A stretch of DNA of 64,000 nt, from assembly GCF_016722925.1 (NCBI RefSeq), contig NZ_JAEQNC010000005.1, positions 352,840 through 416,839 on the forward strand, in the 5' to 3' direction. Numbering within the stretch: position 1 is the first letter of the stretch; each line of letters begins with the position of its first letter. Under the pieces are notes generated by a model. The model saw only the letters and a program-made list of their open reading frames with translations, did no database searches and was not told where the DNA came from. This document shows positions 43,669 to 53,394 of this stretch, piece after piece. Source of the stretch: Phytoamicus setariae (lineage in GTDB: Bacteria > Pseudomonadota > Alphaproteobacteria > Rhizobiales > Rhizobiaceae). The position numbers were made by a program, and so were the translations under genes.

Positions 43669-45664
43669 GAAGATCCTCATTGCCAATCGCGGTGAAATCG
43701 CCTGCCGCGTCATCCGCTCGGCGAAGAAGCTCGGCATTGCCACCGTCGCCGTCTATTCCGATGCTGACCGCGACGCCATGCATGTGAAAATGGCCGACGA
43801 GGCCATCCATATCGGTGCGGCCCCTTCCGCCCAGTCCTATCTGGTGATCGACAAGATCATCGATGCGATCAAGCAGACGGGCGCCGATGCTGTCCATCCC
43901 GGCTATGGCTTCCTCTCAGAAAATCGCGGCTTTGCCGAACGGCTGGAGAAGGAAGGCGTCATCTTCATCGGTCCGCCGGTCGGCGCGATCGAGGCGATGG
44001 GCGACAAGATCACATCGAAGAAGATCGCTGCCGAAGCGGGCGTTTCGACCGTGCCGGGCCATATGGGCCTGATTGCCGATGCGGACGAGGCGGTGAAGAT
44101 TTCCTCGGGGATCGGCTATCCCGTGATGATCAAGGCGTCCGCCGGTGGCGGCGGCAAGGGCATGCGCATCGCCTGGAACGAGGCGGAAGCGCGCGAGGGT
44201 TTTCAATCGTCCAAGAACGAAGCCAAAAGCTCGTTTGGCGACGACCGCATCTTCATCGAAAAATTCGTCGACCAGCCGCGTCATATCGAAATCCAGGTGC
44301 TGGGCGACAAGCACGGCAACGTGCTCTATCTCGGTGAGCGCGAATGCTCGATCCAGCGCCGCAACCAGAAGGTCGTCGAAGAGGCGCCCTCCTCCTTCCT
44401 CGACGAGGCAACCCGCAAGGCGATGGGCGAACAGGCCGTGCTCCTGGCCAAGGCCGTTGGCTATCATTCCGCCGGCACGGTCGAGTTCATCGTTGATGGA
44501 GCAAGGAACTTCTACTTCCTGGAAATGAACACCCGCCTTCAGGTCGAACATCCGGTCACAGAACTGATCACCGGCATTGACCTTGTCGAGCAGATGATCA
44601 GGGTTGCCGATGGCGAAAAGCTCGAGTTCGGCCAGGCCGACGTCAAGCTCAATGGCTGGGCGATCGAAAGCCGCCTCTATGCCGAAGACCCCTACCGCAG
44701 CTTCCTGCCATCGATCGGCAGGCTGACGCGCTACCGGCCGCCTGTGGAGGGCCACCTGCCCGATGGCACGATCGTGCGCAACGACACCGGCGTCTATGAA
44801 GGCGGCGAGATCTCGATGTATTACGATCCGATGATCGCCAAGCTCTGCACCTGGGCGCCGACGCGGCATGAGGCAATCGATGCGATGGCCAATGCGCTCG
44901 ACGATTTCGAGGTCGAGGGAATCGGCCACAACCTGCCGTTCCTGTCGGCGGTGATGGCGCATCCGCGCTTCTATTCCGGCAACATCACCACGGCCTTTAT
45001 CGCCGAGGAATGGCCGGAGGGTTTTCACGGCGTCGAAGCGGATGCCGACCAGTCGCGCCTGCTCGCAACCATCGCCACCTTCGTCCAGCTTTCCGACGAG
45101 AGCCGCAAGGCAAAGATCTCGGGCACGCTCGCCAACCATGCCCGCAAGCTCGGTACCCACTATGTCGCCGTCGGCGGCAAATCTTCCTGGCCGCTGGCTG
45201 CCAGCCGCAGCAATGAGGGCTTCGACATCGCCTTCGAGGACGGCATCACCCATCGGATTTCCTCGGACTGGACGCCGGGCATGCCGCATGGGCGCTTTAC
45301 CATCAACGGGCAGAGCATCGGGATCAAGATCGTCAAATCCTCGACAGGCTGGCGGCTGCGTTGGCGCGGCGTCGACCAGGTCGTACAGGTCATGACACCG
45401 CGCATTCATGAACTGTCGCAGTTCATGCCAATCAAGAAAGCGGCCGACACCTCCAAACAGCTTCTCTGCCCGATGCCCGGCGTAATCACCCAGGTGCTGG
45501 TGAAGGACGGCGACATGGTAGAGGCCGGCCAATCGCTGGCCACGGTCGAGGCGATGAAGATGGAAAATGTGTTGAAAGCGGAAAAGAAGGCCGTGGTAAA
45601 ATCGGTCAAGGTGGCTGCGGGCCAGTCGCTCGCCGTCGACGAAGTGATCATGGAGTTCGAGTGA
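43661..45664 (+). CDS. pccA: Propionyl-CoA carboxylase alpha subunit (biotin carboxylase + BCCP)
   Basis: A 667-residue protein. Residues 1-445 form the biotin carboxylase, with [20 protein letters not shown] at the start, an ATP-grasp loop [15 protein letters not shown], and the [14 protein letters not shown] active-site segment. A BT-type middle domain bridges to PccB (about 500-590), and the C-terminal biotinyl domain carries VEAMKMEN with Lys633. It carboxylates its own biotin using ATP and bicarbonate. ATG 43661 matches the conserved N-terminus and overlaps the small membrane-protein gene. The stop overlaps the mcm start (TGATG). Confidence 0.96.
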   Translation: MIKKILIANRGEIACRVIRSAKKLGIATVAVYSDADRDAMHVKMADEAIHIGAAPSAQSYLVIDKIIDAIKQTGADAVHPGYGFLSENRGFAERLEKEGVIFIGPPVGAIEAMGDKITSKKIAAEAGVSTVPGHMGLIADADEAVKISSGIGYPVMIKASAGGGGKGMRIAWNEAEAREGFQSSKNEAKSSFGDDRIFIEKFVDQPRHIEIQVLGDKHGNVLYLGERECSIQRRNQKVVEEAPSSFLDEATRKAMGEQAVLLAKAVGYHSAGTVEFIVDGARNFYFLEMNTRLQVEHPVTELITGIDLVEQMIRVADGEKLEFGQADVKLNGWAIESRLYAEDPYRSFLPSIGRLTRYRPPVEGHLPDGTIVRNDTGVYEGGEISMYYDPMIAKLCTWAPTRHEAIDAMANALDDFEVEGIGHNLPFLSAVMAHPRFYSGNITTAFIAEEWPEGFHGVEADADQSRLLATIATFVQLSDESRKAKISGTLANHARKLGTHYVAVGGKSSWPLAASRSNEGFDIAFEDGITHRISSDWTPGMPHGRFTINGQSIGIKIVKSSTGWRLRWRGVDQVVQVMTPRIHELSQFMPIKKAADTSKQLLCPMPGVITQVLVKDGDMVEAGQSLATVEAMKMENVLKAEKKAVVKSVKVAAGQSLAVDEVIMEFE

Positions 45665-47802
45665 TGTCCGACAAAACCATCGCCGACTGGGAAGCTCTCG
45701 CCGCCAGGGAAGTCAAGGCCGAGGCAGACACGCTGACCTGGCATACGCCCGAAGGCATCGATGTCAAGCCGCTCTACACCGAGGCGGACACAGAAAACCT
45801 TGCGCATCTTGGCACGCTGCCGGGTTTTGCGCCGTTCACGCGCGGGCCCCGCGCCACCATGTATGCCGGCCGCCCGTGGACGATCCGCCAATATGCGGGT
45901 TTCTCGACGGCGGAGGAATCCAACGCCTTCTATCGCAAGGCGCTGGCCGCCGGCCAGAAGGGATTGTCGGTCGCCTTCGACCTCGCCACCCATCGCGGCT
46001 ACGATTCCGATCATCCGCGCGTCACCGGCGATGTCGGCAAGGCGGGCGTTGCCATCGACAGCGTCGAGGATATGAAGATCCTGTTCGACAGGATCCCGCT
46101 CGAGGAAATGTCGGTTTCCATGACCATGAACGGCGCGGTCATTCCTATCCTGGCCAATTTCATTGTCGCAGGCGAGGAACAGGGTGTTTCGCGAGCAGCC
46201 CTCTCCGGCACCATCCAGAACGACATTCTCAAGGAGTTCATGGTCCGCAACACCTATATCTATCCGCCCGAAGCCTCGATGCGGATCATTGCCGACATCA
46301 TCGAGTTCACGGCAAAGGAAATGCCGAAGTTCAATTCGATCTCGATTTCCGGCTACCACATGCAGGAAGCCGGTGCGACGCTGGTGCAGGAACTGGCGTT
46401 CACGCTGGCGGACGGCCGCGAATATGTGCGCGCGGCGATCGCCAAGGGGCTCGATGTCGACGAGTTCGCCGGCCGCCTGTCGTTCTTCTTTGCCATCGGC
46501 ATGAATTTCTTCATGGAAGCGGCCAAGCTGCGGGCGGCCCGGCTCTTGTGGTCGCGGATCATGGCCGAGTTCAAGCCGAAGAAGGCATCGTCCTCGATGC
46601 TGCGCACCCATTGCCAGACATCCGGCGTGTCGCTTGCCGAGCAGGATCCCTACAACAACATCATCCGCACCGCCTACGAGGCGATGTCAGCAGCGCTGGG
46701 CGGCACGCAATCGCTGCACACCAACTCGTTTGATGAAGCGATTGCGCTGCCCACCGAGTTTTCGGCTCGCATTGCCCGCAACACCCAGCTTATCCTGCAG
46801 CACGAGACCGGCGTCACGAAGGTCGTCGATCCGCTCGCCGGTTCCTACTATGTCGAAAGCCTGACCTCGGAACTGGCAGAAAAGGCCTGGGCGCTGATCG
46901 ACGAAGTCGAAGAGCTTGGCGGCATGACCAGGGCGATCGACACCGGCCTGCCGAAAAGGCTGATCGAGGAAGCGGCCACCCGCCGCCAGGCTGCGGTCGA
47001 CCGTGGCGAAGAGGTCATTGTCGGCGTCAACAAGTACCGCCTGAACGAGGAAGCCGATATCGAGACACTCGATATCGACAACAAGGCGGTGCGCGAGGCG
47101 CAGATCAGACGGCTCGAAAAGACCCGCCAGCTGCGCGATCCGCAGAAATGGGCCGTGGCAATCGAGGCATTGAAGGCAGTGGCGATGACAGGCAAAGGCA
47201 ACCTGCTGGCTGCCGCTGTCGAGGCCGCGCGCGCCCGCGCCACGGTCGGCGAAATATCGGACGCGATGCGCGAGACCTTCGGCGATCACTCTGCCGTGCC
47301 AGAGGTCGTCGCCGACATTTACGGCCCTGCCAGCATCAACGACCCGGAATACCAGATGCTGGTCGGCCGGCTGAAGGCACAGGTGCAGAAATCAGGCAAG
47401 AAACCGAAAATCCTCGTCGCCAAACTCGGCCAGGACGGCCACGATCGCGGCGCCAAGGTCATCGCCTCGGCGTTCGGCGATATCGGTTTCGAGGTGATTG
47501 CCGGACCATTGTTCCAGACACCCGATGAAGCGGCAGATCTGGCCATCGGCGAAAAGGTCGACGTCATCGGCGTTTCCTCGCTTGCTGCCGGCCACAAGAC
47601 GCTGATGCCGGAACTGGTGGATCAGCTCAAGGCCAAGGGCGCCGACAACATCATCGTTGTCTGCGGCGGTGTTATCCCGCGCAAGGATTATCAGTTCCTG
47701 CAGGATCACGGCGTGGCAGCCGTGTTCGGGCCGGGCACCAATGTGGTCGATGCGGCACGTGCCGTGCTCGACCTCGCCGAAGGACGGCTGCGTAATGAGT
47801 GA
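45664..47802 (+). CDS. scpA: Methylmalonyl-CoA mutase
   Basis: A 712-residue adenosylcobalamin enzyme that isomerises (R)-methylmalonyl-CoA to succinyl-CoA. The TIM-barrel substrate domain spans about residues 30-560 ([33 protein letters not shown]). The C-terminal B12 domain has the base-off motif DGHDRG (Asp591-x-His593-x-x-Gly596), with GVSSLAAGH and VCGGVIP later. It is the single large subunit type (also called bhbA/mcm). ATG 45664 overlaps the pccA stop; a GTG at 45661 is less likely. Its chaperone MeaB is not encoded in the window. Confidence 0.95.
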   Translation: MSDKTIADWEALAAREVKAEADTLTWHTPEGIDVKPLYTEADTENLAHLGTLPGFAPFTRGPRATMYAGRPWTIRQYAGFSTAEESNAFYRKALAAGQKGLSVAFDLATHRGYDSDHPRVTGDVGKAGVAIDSVEDMKILFDRIPLEEMSVSMTMNGAVIPILANFIVAGEEQGVSRAALSGTIQNDILKEFMVRNTYIYPPEASMRIIADIIEFTAKEMPKFNSISISGYHMQEAGATLVQELAFTLADGREYVRAAIAKGLDVDEFAGRLSFFFAIGMNFFMEAAKLRAARLLWSRIMAEFKPKKASSSMLRTHCQTSGVSLAEQDPYNNIIRTAYEAMSAALGGTQSLHTNSFDEAIALPTEFSARIARNTQLILQHETGVTKVVDPLAGSYYVESLTSELAEKAWALIDEVEELGGMTRAIDTGLPKRLIEEAATRRQAAVDRGEEVIVGVNKYRLNEEADIETLDIDNKAVREAQIRRLEKTRQLRDPQKWAVAIEALKAVAMTGKGNLLAAAVEAARARATVGEISDAMRETFGDHSAVPEVVADIYGPASINDPEYQMLVGRLKAQVQKSGKKPKILVAKLGQDGHDRGAKVIASAFGDIGFEVIAGPLFQTPDEAADLAIGEKVDVIGVSSLAAGHKTLMPELVDQLKAKGADNIIVVCGGVIPRKDYQFLQDHGVAAVFGPGTNVVDAARAVLDLAEGRLRNE

Positions 47803-47809
47803 GGCAAAA

Positions 47810-48217
47810 ATGCTGGGTCGGATCAACCATATCGCGCTTGCCGTGCCGGATCTTGCTGCTGCCGTCGAGCGCTACCGCAGCAGCCTCGGCGCCACGGTCT
47901 CCGAGCCGCAGGCCTTGCCGGAACATGGCGTGACCGTGGTGTTCGTGCAGTTCGACAATTCCAAGGTCGAACTGCTGGAGCCTCTGGGTGAAAAATCGAC
48001 GATCGCGGGATTTCTGACGAAGAACCCGGACGGCGGCATGCATCACATCTGCTACGAGGTGACGGATATCCTTGCCGCCCGCGATCATCTCAAGGGTGCG
48101 GGCGCGCGGGTGCTCGGCGACGGCAATCCGAAGATCGGCGCGCATGGCAATCCGGTGCTCTTTCTGCATCCCAAGGATTTCTTCGGGACGCTGATCGAAT
48201 TGGAAGAGGTGAAGTGA
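47810..48217 (+). CDS. mce: Methylmalonyl-CoA epimerase
   Basis: A 135-residue vicinal-oxygen-chelate protein that interconverts (S)- and (R)-methylmalonyl-CoA. Metal ligands can be placed in RINHIALAVPD (His), FDNSKVELLEPL (Glu), GMHHICYEV (His) and a C-terminal Glu in TLIELEEVK. I start at ATG 47810 (MLGRINHIA) because GAGTGAGG is well placed before it; the in-frame ATG at 47795 overlaps the mutase stop. It closes the pccB-orf-pccA-scpA-mce operon and converges with a short membrane-protein gene, six bases between stops. Confidence 0.95.
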   Translation: MLGRINHIALAVPDLAAAVERYRSSLGATVSEPQALPEHGVTVVFVQFDNSKVELLEPLGEKSTIAGFLTKNPDGGMHHICYEVTDILAARDHLKGAGARVLGDGNPKIGAHGNPVLFLHPKDFFGTLIELEEVK

Positions 48218-48223
48218 ACGCGC

Positions 48224-48481
48224 TTATCGCTTCGCGCGCAGGATGTGCTTCCAGATCGTGCCGCCGAGGAACCGATTGAAGACGACAAAATAGGCAACGA
48301 TCAACGCAAACAGCAGTAGCGCCGGCCCACCTGTCACCCGGAACCCGTCTTCGGTACGACCGCGGAATACAGTTGCAACAGCATATCCCAGGACAAAGAA
48401 AGCCGTAAAGAAATCGAGGATTGCCGCAAGGACAATACGCCAAGTCGAGGGGCCGGTCGGCCGGTCTTCTGTCGTCGTCAT
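48224..48481 (-). CDS. Short RDD-like membrane protein
   Basis: An 85-residue protein with two predicted membrane helices, about residues 14-34 (IVLAAILDFFTAFFVLGYAV) and 48-70 (ALLLFALIVAYFVVFNRFLG), and a basic C-terminus IWKHILRAKR. The D-in-helix-1 and the end G-T-x-W-K-x-x-L-R pattern resemble the RDD domain, although the protein is much shorter than typical RDD proteins. Function unknown. ATG 48481 (MTTTEDRP) follows GGATCG-like purines; an upstream in-frame codon at 48514 is less likely. Confidence 0.6.
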   Translation of the reverse strand: MTTTEDRPTGPSTWRIVLAAILDFFTAFFVLGYAVATVFRGRTEDGFRVTGGPALLLFALIVAYFVVFNRFLGGTIWKHILRAKR

Positions 48482-48663
48482 TGCGTCGATCCCCAAATCA
48501 ATATCGGGGACCATAGCAAATCGAGGGTCCCGCGCAAGTCGCCGGCCGGCTTGCCACTCGACCCAAGTGGAAAGCTCGGCAAGGCGTCATCCACGAGCTA
48601 TCCTCTAGTCTGCCCGAGGATGGCTCCACTGCACGCCGGGAGGACTGCATGCCCTCCATACCA
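48482..48663. other. Intergenic region
   Basis: 182 bp between the RDD-like gene and the hydrolase gene, both minus strand. A weak inverted repeat ATCCTC (48600-48605) / GAGGAT (48616-48621) is the only symmetric element seen and could be a weak terminator of the mhqOD-like pair. Confidence 0.3.
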
Positions 48664-49284
48664 TTACCCCAGAAACGCCTGCACCGCCTCGACCTCGCTG
48701 TGGCGCAGGTCATGACCGCCCGGGTGCCACTCGATGCGCACGCCAGCGCCCTGCCGGGTGAAATAATCGGCAAGCGACTGCGTCAACGGCGCGGGGCAGA
48801 TCGGGTCGCGCTCGCCCGCGGTGATCAGCAATTTCCTGCCGGCAAGCTTGGCATTGTCCTTCGGCCGGAACGGGATCAGCGGGTGCATCAACACCGCCTG
48901 GTCGAACAGGTCTCCCGTTTCGATCAATACATTGGCGAGAATGTTGGCACCGTTGGAGTAGCCGAGCCCGATCACTTCGGACGCCTTGTACTCCTCCGCT
49001 AGCGCCTTGACGAAGCCCGCCATCTTTTCGGTGGCGCGGGCAAGATCGACCATGTCGTAGACGCCCTCGCCCGTCCGTTTGAAGAAGCGCGCCGCGCCAT
49101 ATTCAGCAACATCCCCGCGTGGCGAAACGATTGTCGCATTCGGCAGCAGGTTGCTGCCGAACTCATAGAACTGGTTTTCATCGCCGCCCGTACCGTGAAA
49201 TACGAACAGGATCGGCTGTCCCGGTGCACCGGGCTTAACCCGATGCACGTAGCCGTGCTCTTCCATGCATTCGATCACGGGCAT
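48664..49284 (-). CDS. Alpha/beta hydrolase (carboxylesterase/MhqD-like)
   Basis: A 206-residue phospholipase/carboxylesterase-type hydrolase. The oxyanion region is LFVFHGTGGDENQF, the nucleophile elbow GLGYSNGANIL (Ser in G-x-S-x-G), the acid Asp in GERDPICP, and the His in WHPGGHDL. It pairs in a two-base-spaced operon with a ring-cleaving dioxygenase-like gene upstream, the same partnership as mhqO and mhqD of Bacillus, which respond to quinones and electrophiles. In that scheme it would hydrolyse a ring-opened product. Substrate is inferred. Confidence 0.83.
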   Translation of the reverse strand: MPVIECMEEHGYVHRVKPGAPGQPILFVFHGTGGDENQFYEFGSNLLPNATIVSPRGDVAEYGAARFFKRTGEGVYDMVDLARATEKMAGFVKALAEEYKASEVIGLGYSNGANILANVLIETGDLFDQAVLMHPLIPFRPKDNAKLAGRKLLITAGERDPICPAPLTQSLADYFTRQGAGVRIEWHPGGHDLRHSEVEAVQAFLG

Positions 49285-49286
49285 GC

Positions 49287-50219
49287 CTAGTCCTCCAGCT
49301 TCTGCAAATGCTCGGCAAGGATCGGCCCCAGGTGCTTGTGCTGCTGCGGCAACATCAGGCCTTCACCCAAATGCGCGGTGTCCTCGTCGCGATCAAAGCC
49401 GGGCTCGTTGGTCGCCACTTCGAACAACACGCCGCCGGGCGTGCGGAAATAGATCGCCCAGAAGTAGTCACGGTCGATGACCGGTGTCACCTGATAGCCT
49501 GTGTCCATCAGTGCCTTGCGCACTTCCAACTGCTTTTCCCGATTTTCGACTGCAAACGCCACGTGGTGGACAGAACCCGCCCCTTGCTGCCCGCGCGAAA
49601 TGTTCGGCATGGTTTCCAGGTCGATCAGGCCTGCGCCGTTGCCAGCAGGCATGATCATACGCGTGACGCCATCCTTGGATTCGAGCGTTTCGTAACCCAT
49701 GAATTTCAACAGCTCGGTAGTCGCGCCCTCATCGCGCAGCCGCATCGCCACCGAATGAAAACCGCGAATGCCATGGTCTTCGGAAATGCCGTTGCCCGTC
49801 CAGGGTTCGCGTTCGTCGTCGCGGACCTCGACCAGCGCAAAGCCGTCTCCGTCAGGACCGGCAAATTCTAGCCGCTTTTCGCCAAACGTCTCGTGCTTTT
49901 TGATGCCGGTGACGCCCTGCTTTTCCAACCGGTCCTGCCAGAAGCCGAGCGATCCCTGCGGCACCGAGAACACCGTGGTACCCACCTCGCCGGTACCCGG
50001 ACGGCCCTGGCCAATATTGGGGAACGGGAAATAGGTCATGACCGTGCCGGGCGTGCCGATCTCGTCGCCGTAATAGAGGTGGTAGACGTCAGGCGCGTCG
50101 AAGTTGACGGTTTTCTTGACCCGGCGCAAGCCGAGCGTTTTGGTGAAGAATGCATTGTTCGTCCGTGCATCCGCCGCCATGGAAGTTACGTGATGCAAGC
50201 CCTTGATCTGGTTCAGCAT
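49287..50219 (-). CDS. Ring-cleaving dioxygenase (VOC family, MhqO-like)
   Basis: A 310-residue two-domain vicinal-oxygen-chelate protein. The N-terminal domain starts IKGLHHVTSMAADARTNNAF (His metal ligand), and the C-terminal domain has GIRGFHSVAMRLRD and GSVHHVAFAVENREK, with Glu in GGVLFEVATNEPG. Such enzymes open hydroquinone or catechol-like rings with non-haem iron. ATG 50219 follows AAAGGATC. It leads the mhqO/mhqD-like pair. The palindrome GTTCAACTAAATTGAAC about 100 bp upstream is a candidate operator. Confidence 0.87.
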   Translation of the reverse strand: MLNQIKGLHHVTSMAADARTNNAFFTKTLGLRRVKKTVNFDAPDVYHLYYGDEIGTPGTVMTYFPFPNIGQGRPGTGEVGTTVFSVPQGSLGFWQDRLEKQGVTGIKKHETFGEKRLEFAGPDGDGFALVEVRDDEREPWTGNGISEDHGIRGFHSVAMRLRDEGATTELLKFMGYETLESKDGVTRMIMPAGNGAGLIDLETMPNISRGQQGAGSVHHVAFAVENREKQLEVRKALMDTGYQVTPVIDRDYFWAIYFRTPGGVLFEVATNEPGFDRDEDTAHLGEGLMLPQQHKHLGPILAEHLQKLED

Positions 50220-50319
50220 GATATGATCCTTTCTGCCTGCAATGAGGCAAAAACACTTTCTTAGGACATATATGCGCGCTCTTCGCCGTTTCGGATAGAA
50301 CCTCAAGTCAGCACGGATT

Positions 50320-50336
50320 GTTCAACTAAATTGAAC
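50320..50336. promoter_or_regulatory. Candidate operator upstream of the mhqO-like gene
   Basis: GTTCAA-CTAAA-TTGAAC is a perfect 6+6 bp inverted repeat, 101 bp before the mhqO-like start on its promoter side. It suits a dimeric MarR/LysR/HxlR-class regulator. A MarR-family gene lies about 0.9 kb upstream, which is a possible but unproven partner. Confidence 0.45.
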
Positions 50337-50373
50337 GAAAAATGGATTTTAGCTTATCTCTGGGAGACGATCG

Positions 50374-51219
50374 TCAAGGTCTGCGATAGAGACGCGGCTG
50401 TCCATAGATCGGCGCTATGCGGTTGATCGCGCCTGCCAGCCGTTCGCGCGCCACGGTCATCGAGTAACCATTGGCGTGGATCATCATGTTCTTGTCTTCC
50501 ATGATCGCAACGTGGCCCTTCCAGAACACCAGGTCGCCGCGCTGCAGATCGGATCGCTCGATTTCCGTGCCGATCGAGGCTTCCTGCATATCCGCATCGC
50601 GCAGCACATGCTTGCCCACCATCATCAGCGCAACCTGCACGATCCCGGAGCAATCGATCCCGAAGCTTGAACGCCCGCCCCAGAGATAGGGCGTCTCGAT
50701 CAATCGTCCGGCGATGGAGACATAATCGTTGAACTGGGATACCCCGATTTCGGCGAGATGGGAAGCAATCACCGCGCCCCGGTCTGTGAGGAGATAACGC
50801 GTGCCGCGCGTCTCTGCTTCTCCGGTCACGGTCAGTCGGCTACCCATCGACAGCGTGTCGAGCGGCGGAATTTTCATGTCGGGGCCCGGATAGAGAAATG
50901 TGCGCGGCGCAATGACCCAATGGGTCTTGTCCGCATGCAACTCTCCCAGTGCATCTTCCTTGATGTAACCGACATAGCCGTCGAGCTTGCACTGCGCCCA
51001 TGCCCAACCGTCGCGACGGTCGAAAACCATGACTTCCTCGCCCCACAGCAACTCCGTGTCGAGCGCCGAGGCGTCATCGGGCTGAATGCGCATCGCACTT
51101 TTATTCACCACGATCTCGGCCGGCTTGCCCGCGACGAAGCGCGCGGCCTGCACCTGGCCCACAAGCCTCTCATCGGCAAGGTCCGGGCGGAAGGCATTGA
51201 GTCGACGTTCGAGTGTCAT
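50374..51219 (-). CDS. NlpC/P60 (C40) cell-wall peptidase
   Basis: A 281-residue peptidase: SH3-like N-terminal region (about residues 15-140, with RDGWAWAQCKLDGYVGYI) and C-terminal NlpC/P60 domain. The catalytic Cys is in FGIDCSGIVQ, His in KGHVAIMED and a third polar residue in MIHANG. It should cleave D-gamma-glutamyl-diaminopimelate bonds in murein peptides. No signal peptide is evident, so it may act on recycled muropeptides inside the cell, as several alphaproteobacterial homologues seem to. ATG 51219 (MTLERRL) follows GAGGAT. The MarR gene ends ten bases upstream. Confidence 0.88.
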   Translation of the reverse strand: MTLERRLNAFRPDLADERLVGQVQAARFVAGKPAEIVVNKSAMRIQPDDASALDTELLWGEEVMVFDRRDGWAWAQCKLDGYVGYIKEDALGELHADKTHWVIAPRTFLYPGPDMKIPPLDTLSMGSRLTVTGEAETRGTRYLLTDRGAVIASHLAEIGVSQFNDYVSIAGRLIETPYLWGGRSSFGIDCSGIVQVALMMVGKHVLRDADMQEASIGTEIERSDLQRGDLVFWKGHVAIMEDKNMMIHANGYSMTVARERLAGAINRIAPIYGQPRLYRRP

Positions 51220-51229
51220 AACTGCATCC

Positions 51230-51580
51230 TCACTGCGATAGGTCTCGCGCCTTGGCAATAATCAGGTCGCCGAAACGTTCAAGATAAAGCGCACCGACAA
51301 CCGTCCGCTTAATGATGACGTTTCGGCGATCTCGTTCATCGCGGACACGATCGACAAGCCCCATTGCGCCCATCGTGTCAAGAGCCCGCGTAATGACAGG
51401 CTTGCTGACATTCAGGGTTGCAGCGAGCCCGCGCACCGTGTGCGGCGGCGGCACGAGGTAGATATGCAACAGGATCGCCACCTGGCGCAAGGTCAGGTCA
51501 CCATCGCCCTTCTGCACCTGACCGAGCGTAACGGCATGCCATAGGCCCAGAGCCTGCGATGCGGAAAGTTCGATAGGCAC
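51230..51580 (-). CDS. MarR family transcriptional regulator
   Basis: A 116-residue winged-helix protein: LTLRQVAILLHIYL, then the recognition helix ATLNVSKPVITRALDTMGAMGLV and the wing RVRDERDRRNVIIKRT. It is shorter than most MarR proteins (about 140), lacking part of the C-terminal dimer helix. It is probably co-transcribed with the NlpC/P60 gene (10 bp gap) and may control that pair, its own gene or the nearby mhqO-like operon; no ligand can be read. In rhizobia this pair is commonly found beside the leucyl aminopeptidase gene. Confidence 0.82.
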   Translation of the reverse strand: MPIELSASQALGLWHAVTLGQVQKGDGDLTLRQVAILLHIYLVPPPHTVRGLAATLNVSKPVITRALDTMGAMGLVDRVRDERDRRNVIIKRTVVGALYLERFGDLIIAKARDLSQ

Positions 51581-51872
51581 AGGCGGCTCCGGTCAATCGT
51601 TTCGTCACCGTTCCATTTTCCTGCAAAGTCGCCATGTCCGCAACCAAAGCTGCAATGCAGGGTTAACGGGGCAGCATTTTTTGTAGATGTGAAAGATACA
51701 CCTATGCCGTGCCGCACTGCCCCCGACGGAGGCCTGTGGAGCTTTGATACGGCCAAGATTTCGGCCAGACGTCCTCATCCTGAAGGAAGTCAGCCGCGCC
51801 CAACTGGACGCGGCTGACTTCCTGTTCAATTACTAGCGGAGCCGGGTTCCGACCAAGTCCGTCGCGAGCGGC
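51581..51872. other. Intergenic region with terminator (292 bp)
   Basis: Between the MarR-type gene start and the aminopeptidase stop, both minus strand. It holds the long pepA terminator hairpin at 51784-51823 and, nearer the MarR start, its presumed promoter. No gene was found. Confidence 0.5.
51784..51823 (-). terminator. Long perfect hairpin after pepA
   Basis: AGGAAGTCAGCCGCG (51784-51798) pairs perfectly over 15 bp with CGCGGCTGACTTCCT (51809-51823) around a ten-base loop, 49 bp past the aminopeptidase stop. A short pyrimidine tail (TCAGG) follows on the minus strand, so strict T-run termination is not evident. Confidence 0.7.
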
Positions 51873-53261
51873 TCAGCCCTTGCGTTCCAGCATATCGAAG
51901 ATAGCACGGATCGCCTGCGCCTCACCGCCACCGGGGGAATGCGGGCGTTCGGTGGGCGTCCAGCCGTAGATATCGAAATGAACCCAGCTCTTGGTGCGGG
52001 TCACGAAGCGCTTGAGAAACAGCGCCGCGGTGATCGCGCCCGCCATGCCGCCGGAAGGCGCATTGGTCAGATCGGCGATTTTGGCGTTGATGTCCTTTTC
52101 GTAACCTTTGTATAGCGGCAGGCGCCAGAGCGGGTCGTCGACCTCAAGGCTCGCCTCCGAAAGCGCATGCGCCAGGTCCTCGTCGTCCGTGAAGAACGGC
52201 GGCAGGTCGGGGCCGAGCGCCACCCGAGCAGCCCCCGTCAGCGTGGCCATGTCGATCAGGAGATCCGGCTCGTCTTCATCAGCCAGCGCCAGCGCATCGG
52301 CCAGGATCAGCCGTCCCTCGGCGTCGGTGTTGTCGATCTGCACCGTCAATCCCGAACGGCTGCGGTAGATGTCTCCCGGGCGGAAGGCATTGCCGGAGAT
52401 CGAGTTCTCTGCCACCGGCACAAGTACGGTCAGATCAATCTTGAGCTTGGCATCCATGATCATCAGCGCCAGGCCCATGACATTGGCGGCCCCACCCATG
52501 TCCTTCTTCATCAGCGCCATGGATGAAGAGGGCTTGATGTCGAGCCCACCCGTATCGAATGTCACGCCCTTGCCGACCAGGGTCACCTTGCGATGCCCCT
52601 TCTTGCCCCAACGCATCTTGAGCAAGCGCGGCGCCTGCTCGGAGGCGCGGCCGACCGCATGAATCAACGGGAAATTTTCCTGCAGCAGCGCCTCGCCCCT
52701 GATGACGCTGACATCGGCCTTGTAATGTGCGCCCAACGCGCGGAAGGCGTTTTCCAGCGCATCCGGGCCCATGTCGTTGGCCGGCATGTTGATGAGGTCG
52801 CGTGCGAGAAAGACGCCGGCCAGCAGGCGCTTGATCCGCGCGGCGTCGGCATCGGCCGGTATCATCAGCGTCGGGCCGAGCGCGGCTTCGGATTTGTAGA
52901 CGTCGAAACGATAGCTGCCGAGCCCATAGCCCAGCAGGATCCGGTTGGCGGTCAGCGGCGCAGTCTCCACATGCCAGTCGCCCTGCGGAAGAAGGCGCGC
53001 CAGACGCCCTGTCAGATAGGGCGCATCGGACGGGTTCTTGCCCAGGCCGAACAGAGCACCCGCCAGCAGTCCGTCTTCTCCTGGCACCAATAGCAACGAG
53101 CCGGTATCGCCTTTGTAGCCCGCTTTCTTGGCCCACTCGTAAGCGACCGGCTCCACCATGCCGGTTTCGATGTGTGCCGGCGTGACCGCAAAAATCGGCA
53201 ACGTCTTGCCCCCTTTCGTGTTGAAGGGCGTCGGGCGGTCGATGAACTGGTAGGGGGCCAT
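51873..53261 (-). CDS. Leucyl aminopeptidase family protein (M17)
   Basis: A 462-residue M17 metallopeptidase that removes N-terminal residues in the cytoplasm using two metal ions. The metal/catalytic signature NTDAEGRLILADAL (about residues 305-318) is intact, with KGVTFDTGGLDIKPSSSM containing the first metal Lys and Asp (about 226-243). It is shorter than PepA (about 500) and matches the rhizobial pepA/pepB-like form. The start is ATG 53261. A long hairpin follows the stop. It is divergent from the tadD-like gene, sharing a 133-bp promoter region. Confidence 0.92.
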   Translation of the reverse strand: MAPYQFIDRPTPFNTKGGKTLPIFAVTPAHIETGMVEPVAYEWAKKAGYKGDTGSLLLVPGEDGLLAGALFGLGKNPSDAPYLTGRLARLLPQGDWHVETAPLTANRILLGYGLGSYRFDVYKSEAALGPTLMIPADADAARIKRLLAGVFLARDLINMPANDMGPDALENAFRALGAHYKADVSVIRGEALLQENFPLIHAVGRASEQAPRLLKMRWGKKGHRKVTLVGKGVTFDTGGLDIKPSSSMALMKKDMGGAANVMGLALMIMDAKLKIDLTVLVPVAENSISGNAFRPGDIYRSRSGLTVQIDNTDAEGRLILADALALADEDEPDLLIDMATLTGAARVALGPDLPPFFTDDEDLAHALSEASLEVDDPLWRLPLYKGYEKDINAKIADLTNAPSGGMAGAITAALFLKRFVTRTKSWVHFDIYGWTPTERPHSPGGGEAQAIRAIFDMLERKG

Positions 53262-53299
53262 AGAGGATCCTGTCGGGAAAGCGGTTCGGATTCGTGCTG

Positions 53300-53321
53300 T
53301 TAACGCTCTGTTAGGGTTAAC
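53300..53321. promoter_or_regulatory. CtrA-like box in the pepA/tadD promoter region
   Basis: TTAA (53300-53303), seven bases, then TTAG (53311-53314) fits the CtrA consensus TTAA-N7-TTAA with one mismatch; a second TTAA follows at 53317-53320. It is about 75-95 bp before tadD. Pilus genes are CtrA-controlled in several alphaproteobacteria; binding here is inferred. Confidence 0.35.
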
Positions 53322-53394
53322 AGATTATTGCTGGAGCGAGGGTTGCGGCACAAATCGGGCGATTTTGCCGCCAAACGGACGGGAGTCGGCAACG

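Noticed and set aside
43916..45532. 538-codon open frame on the minus strand opposite pccA
   Set aside because: Antisense shadow of a conserved biotin carboxylase; no motif, no ribosome-binding site, typical mirror composition.
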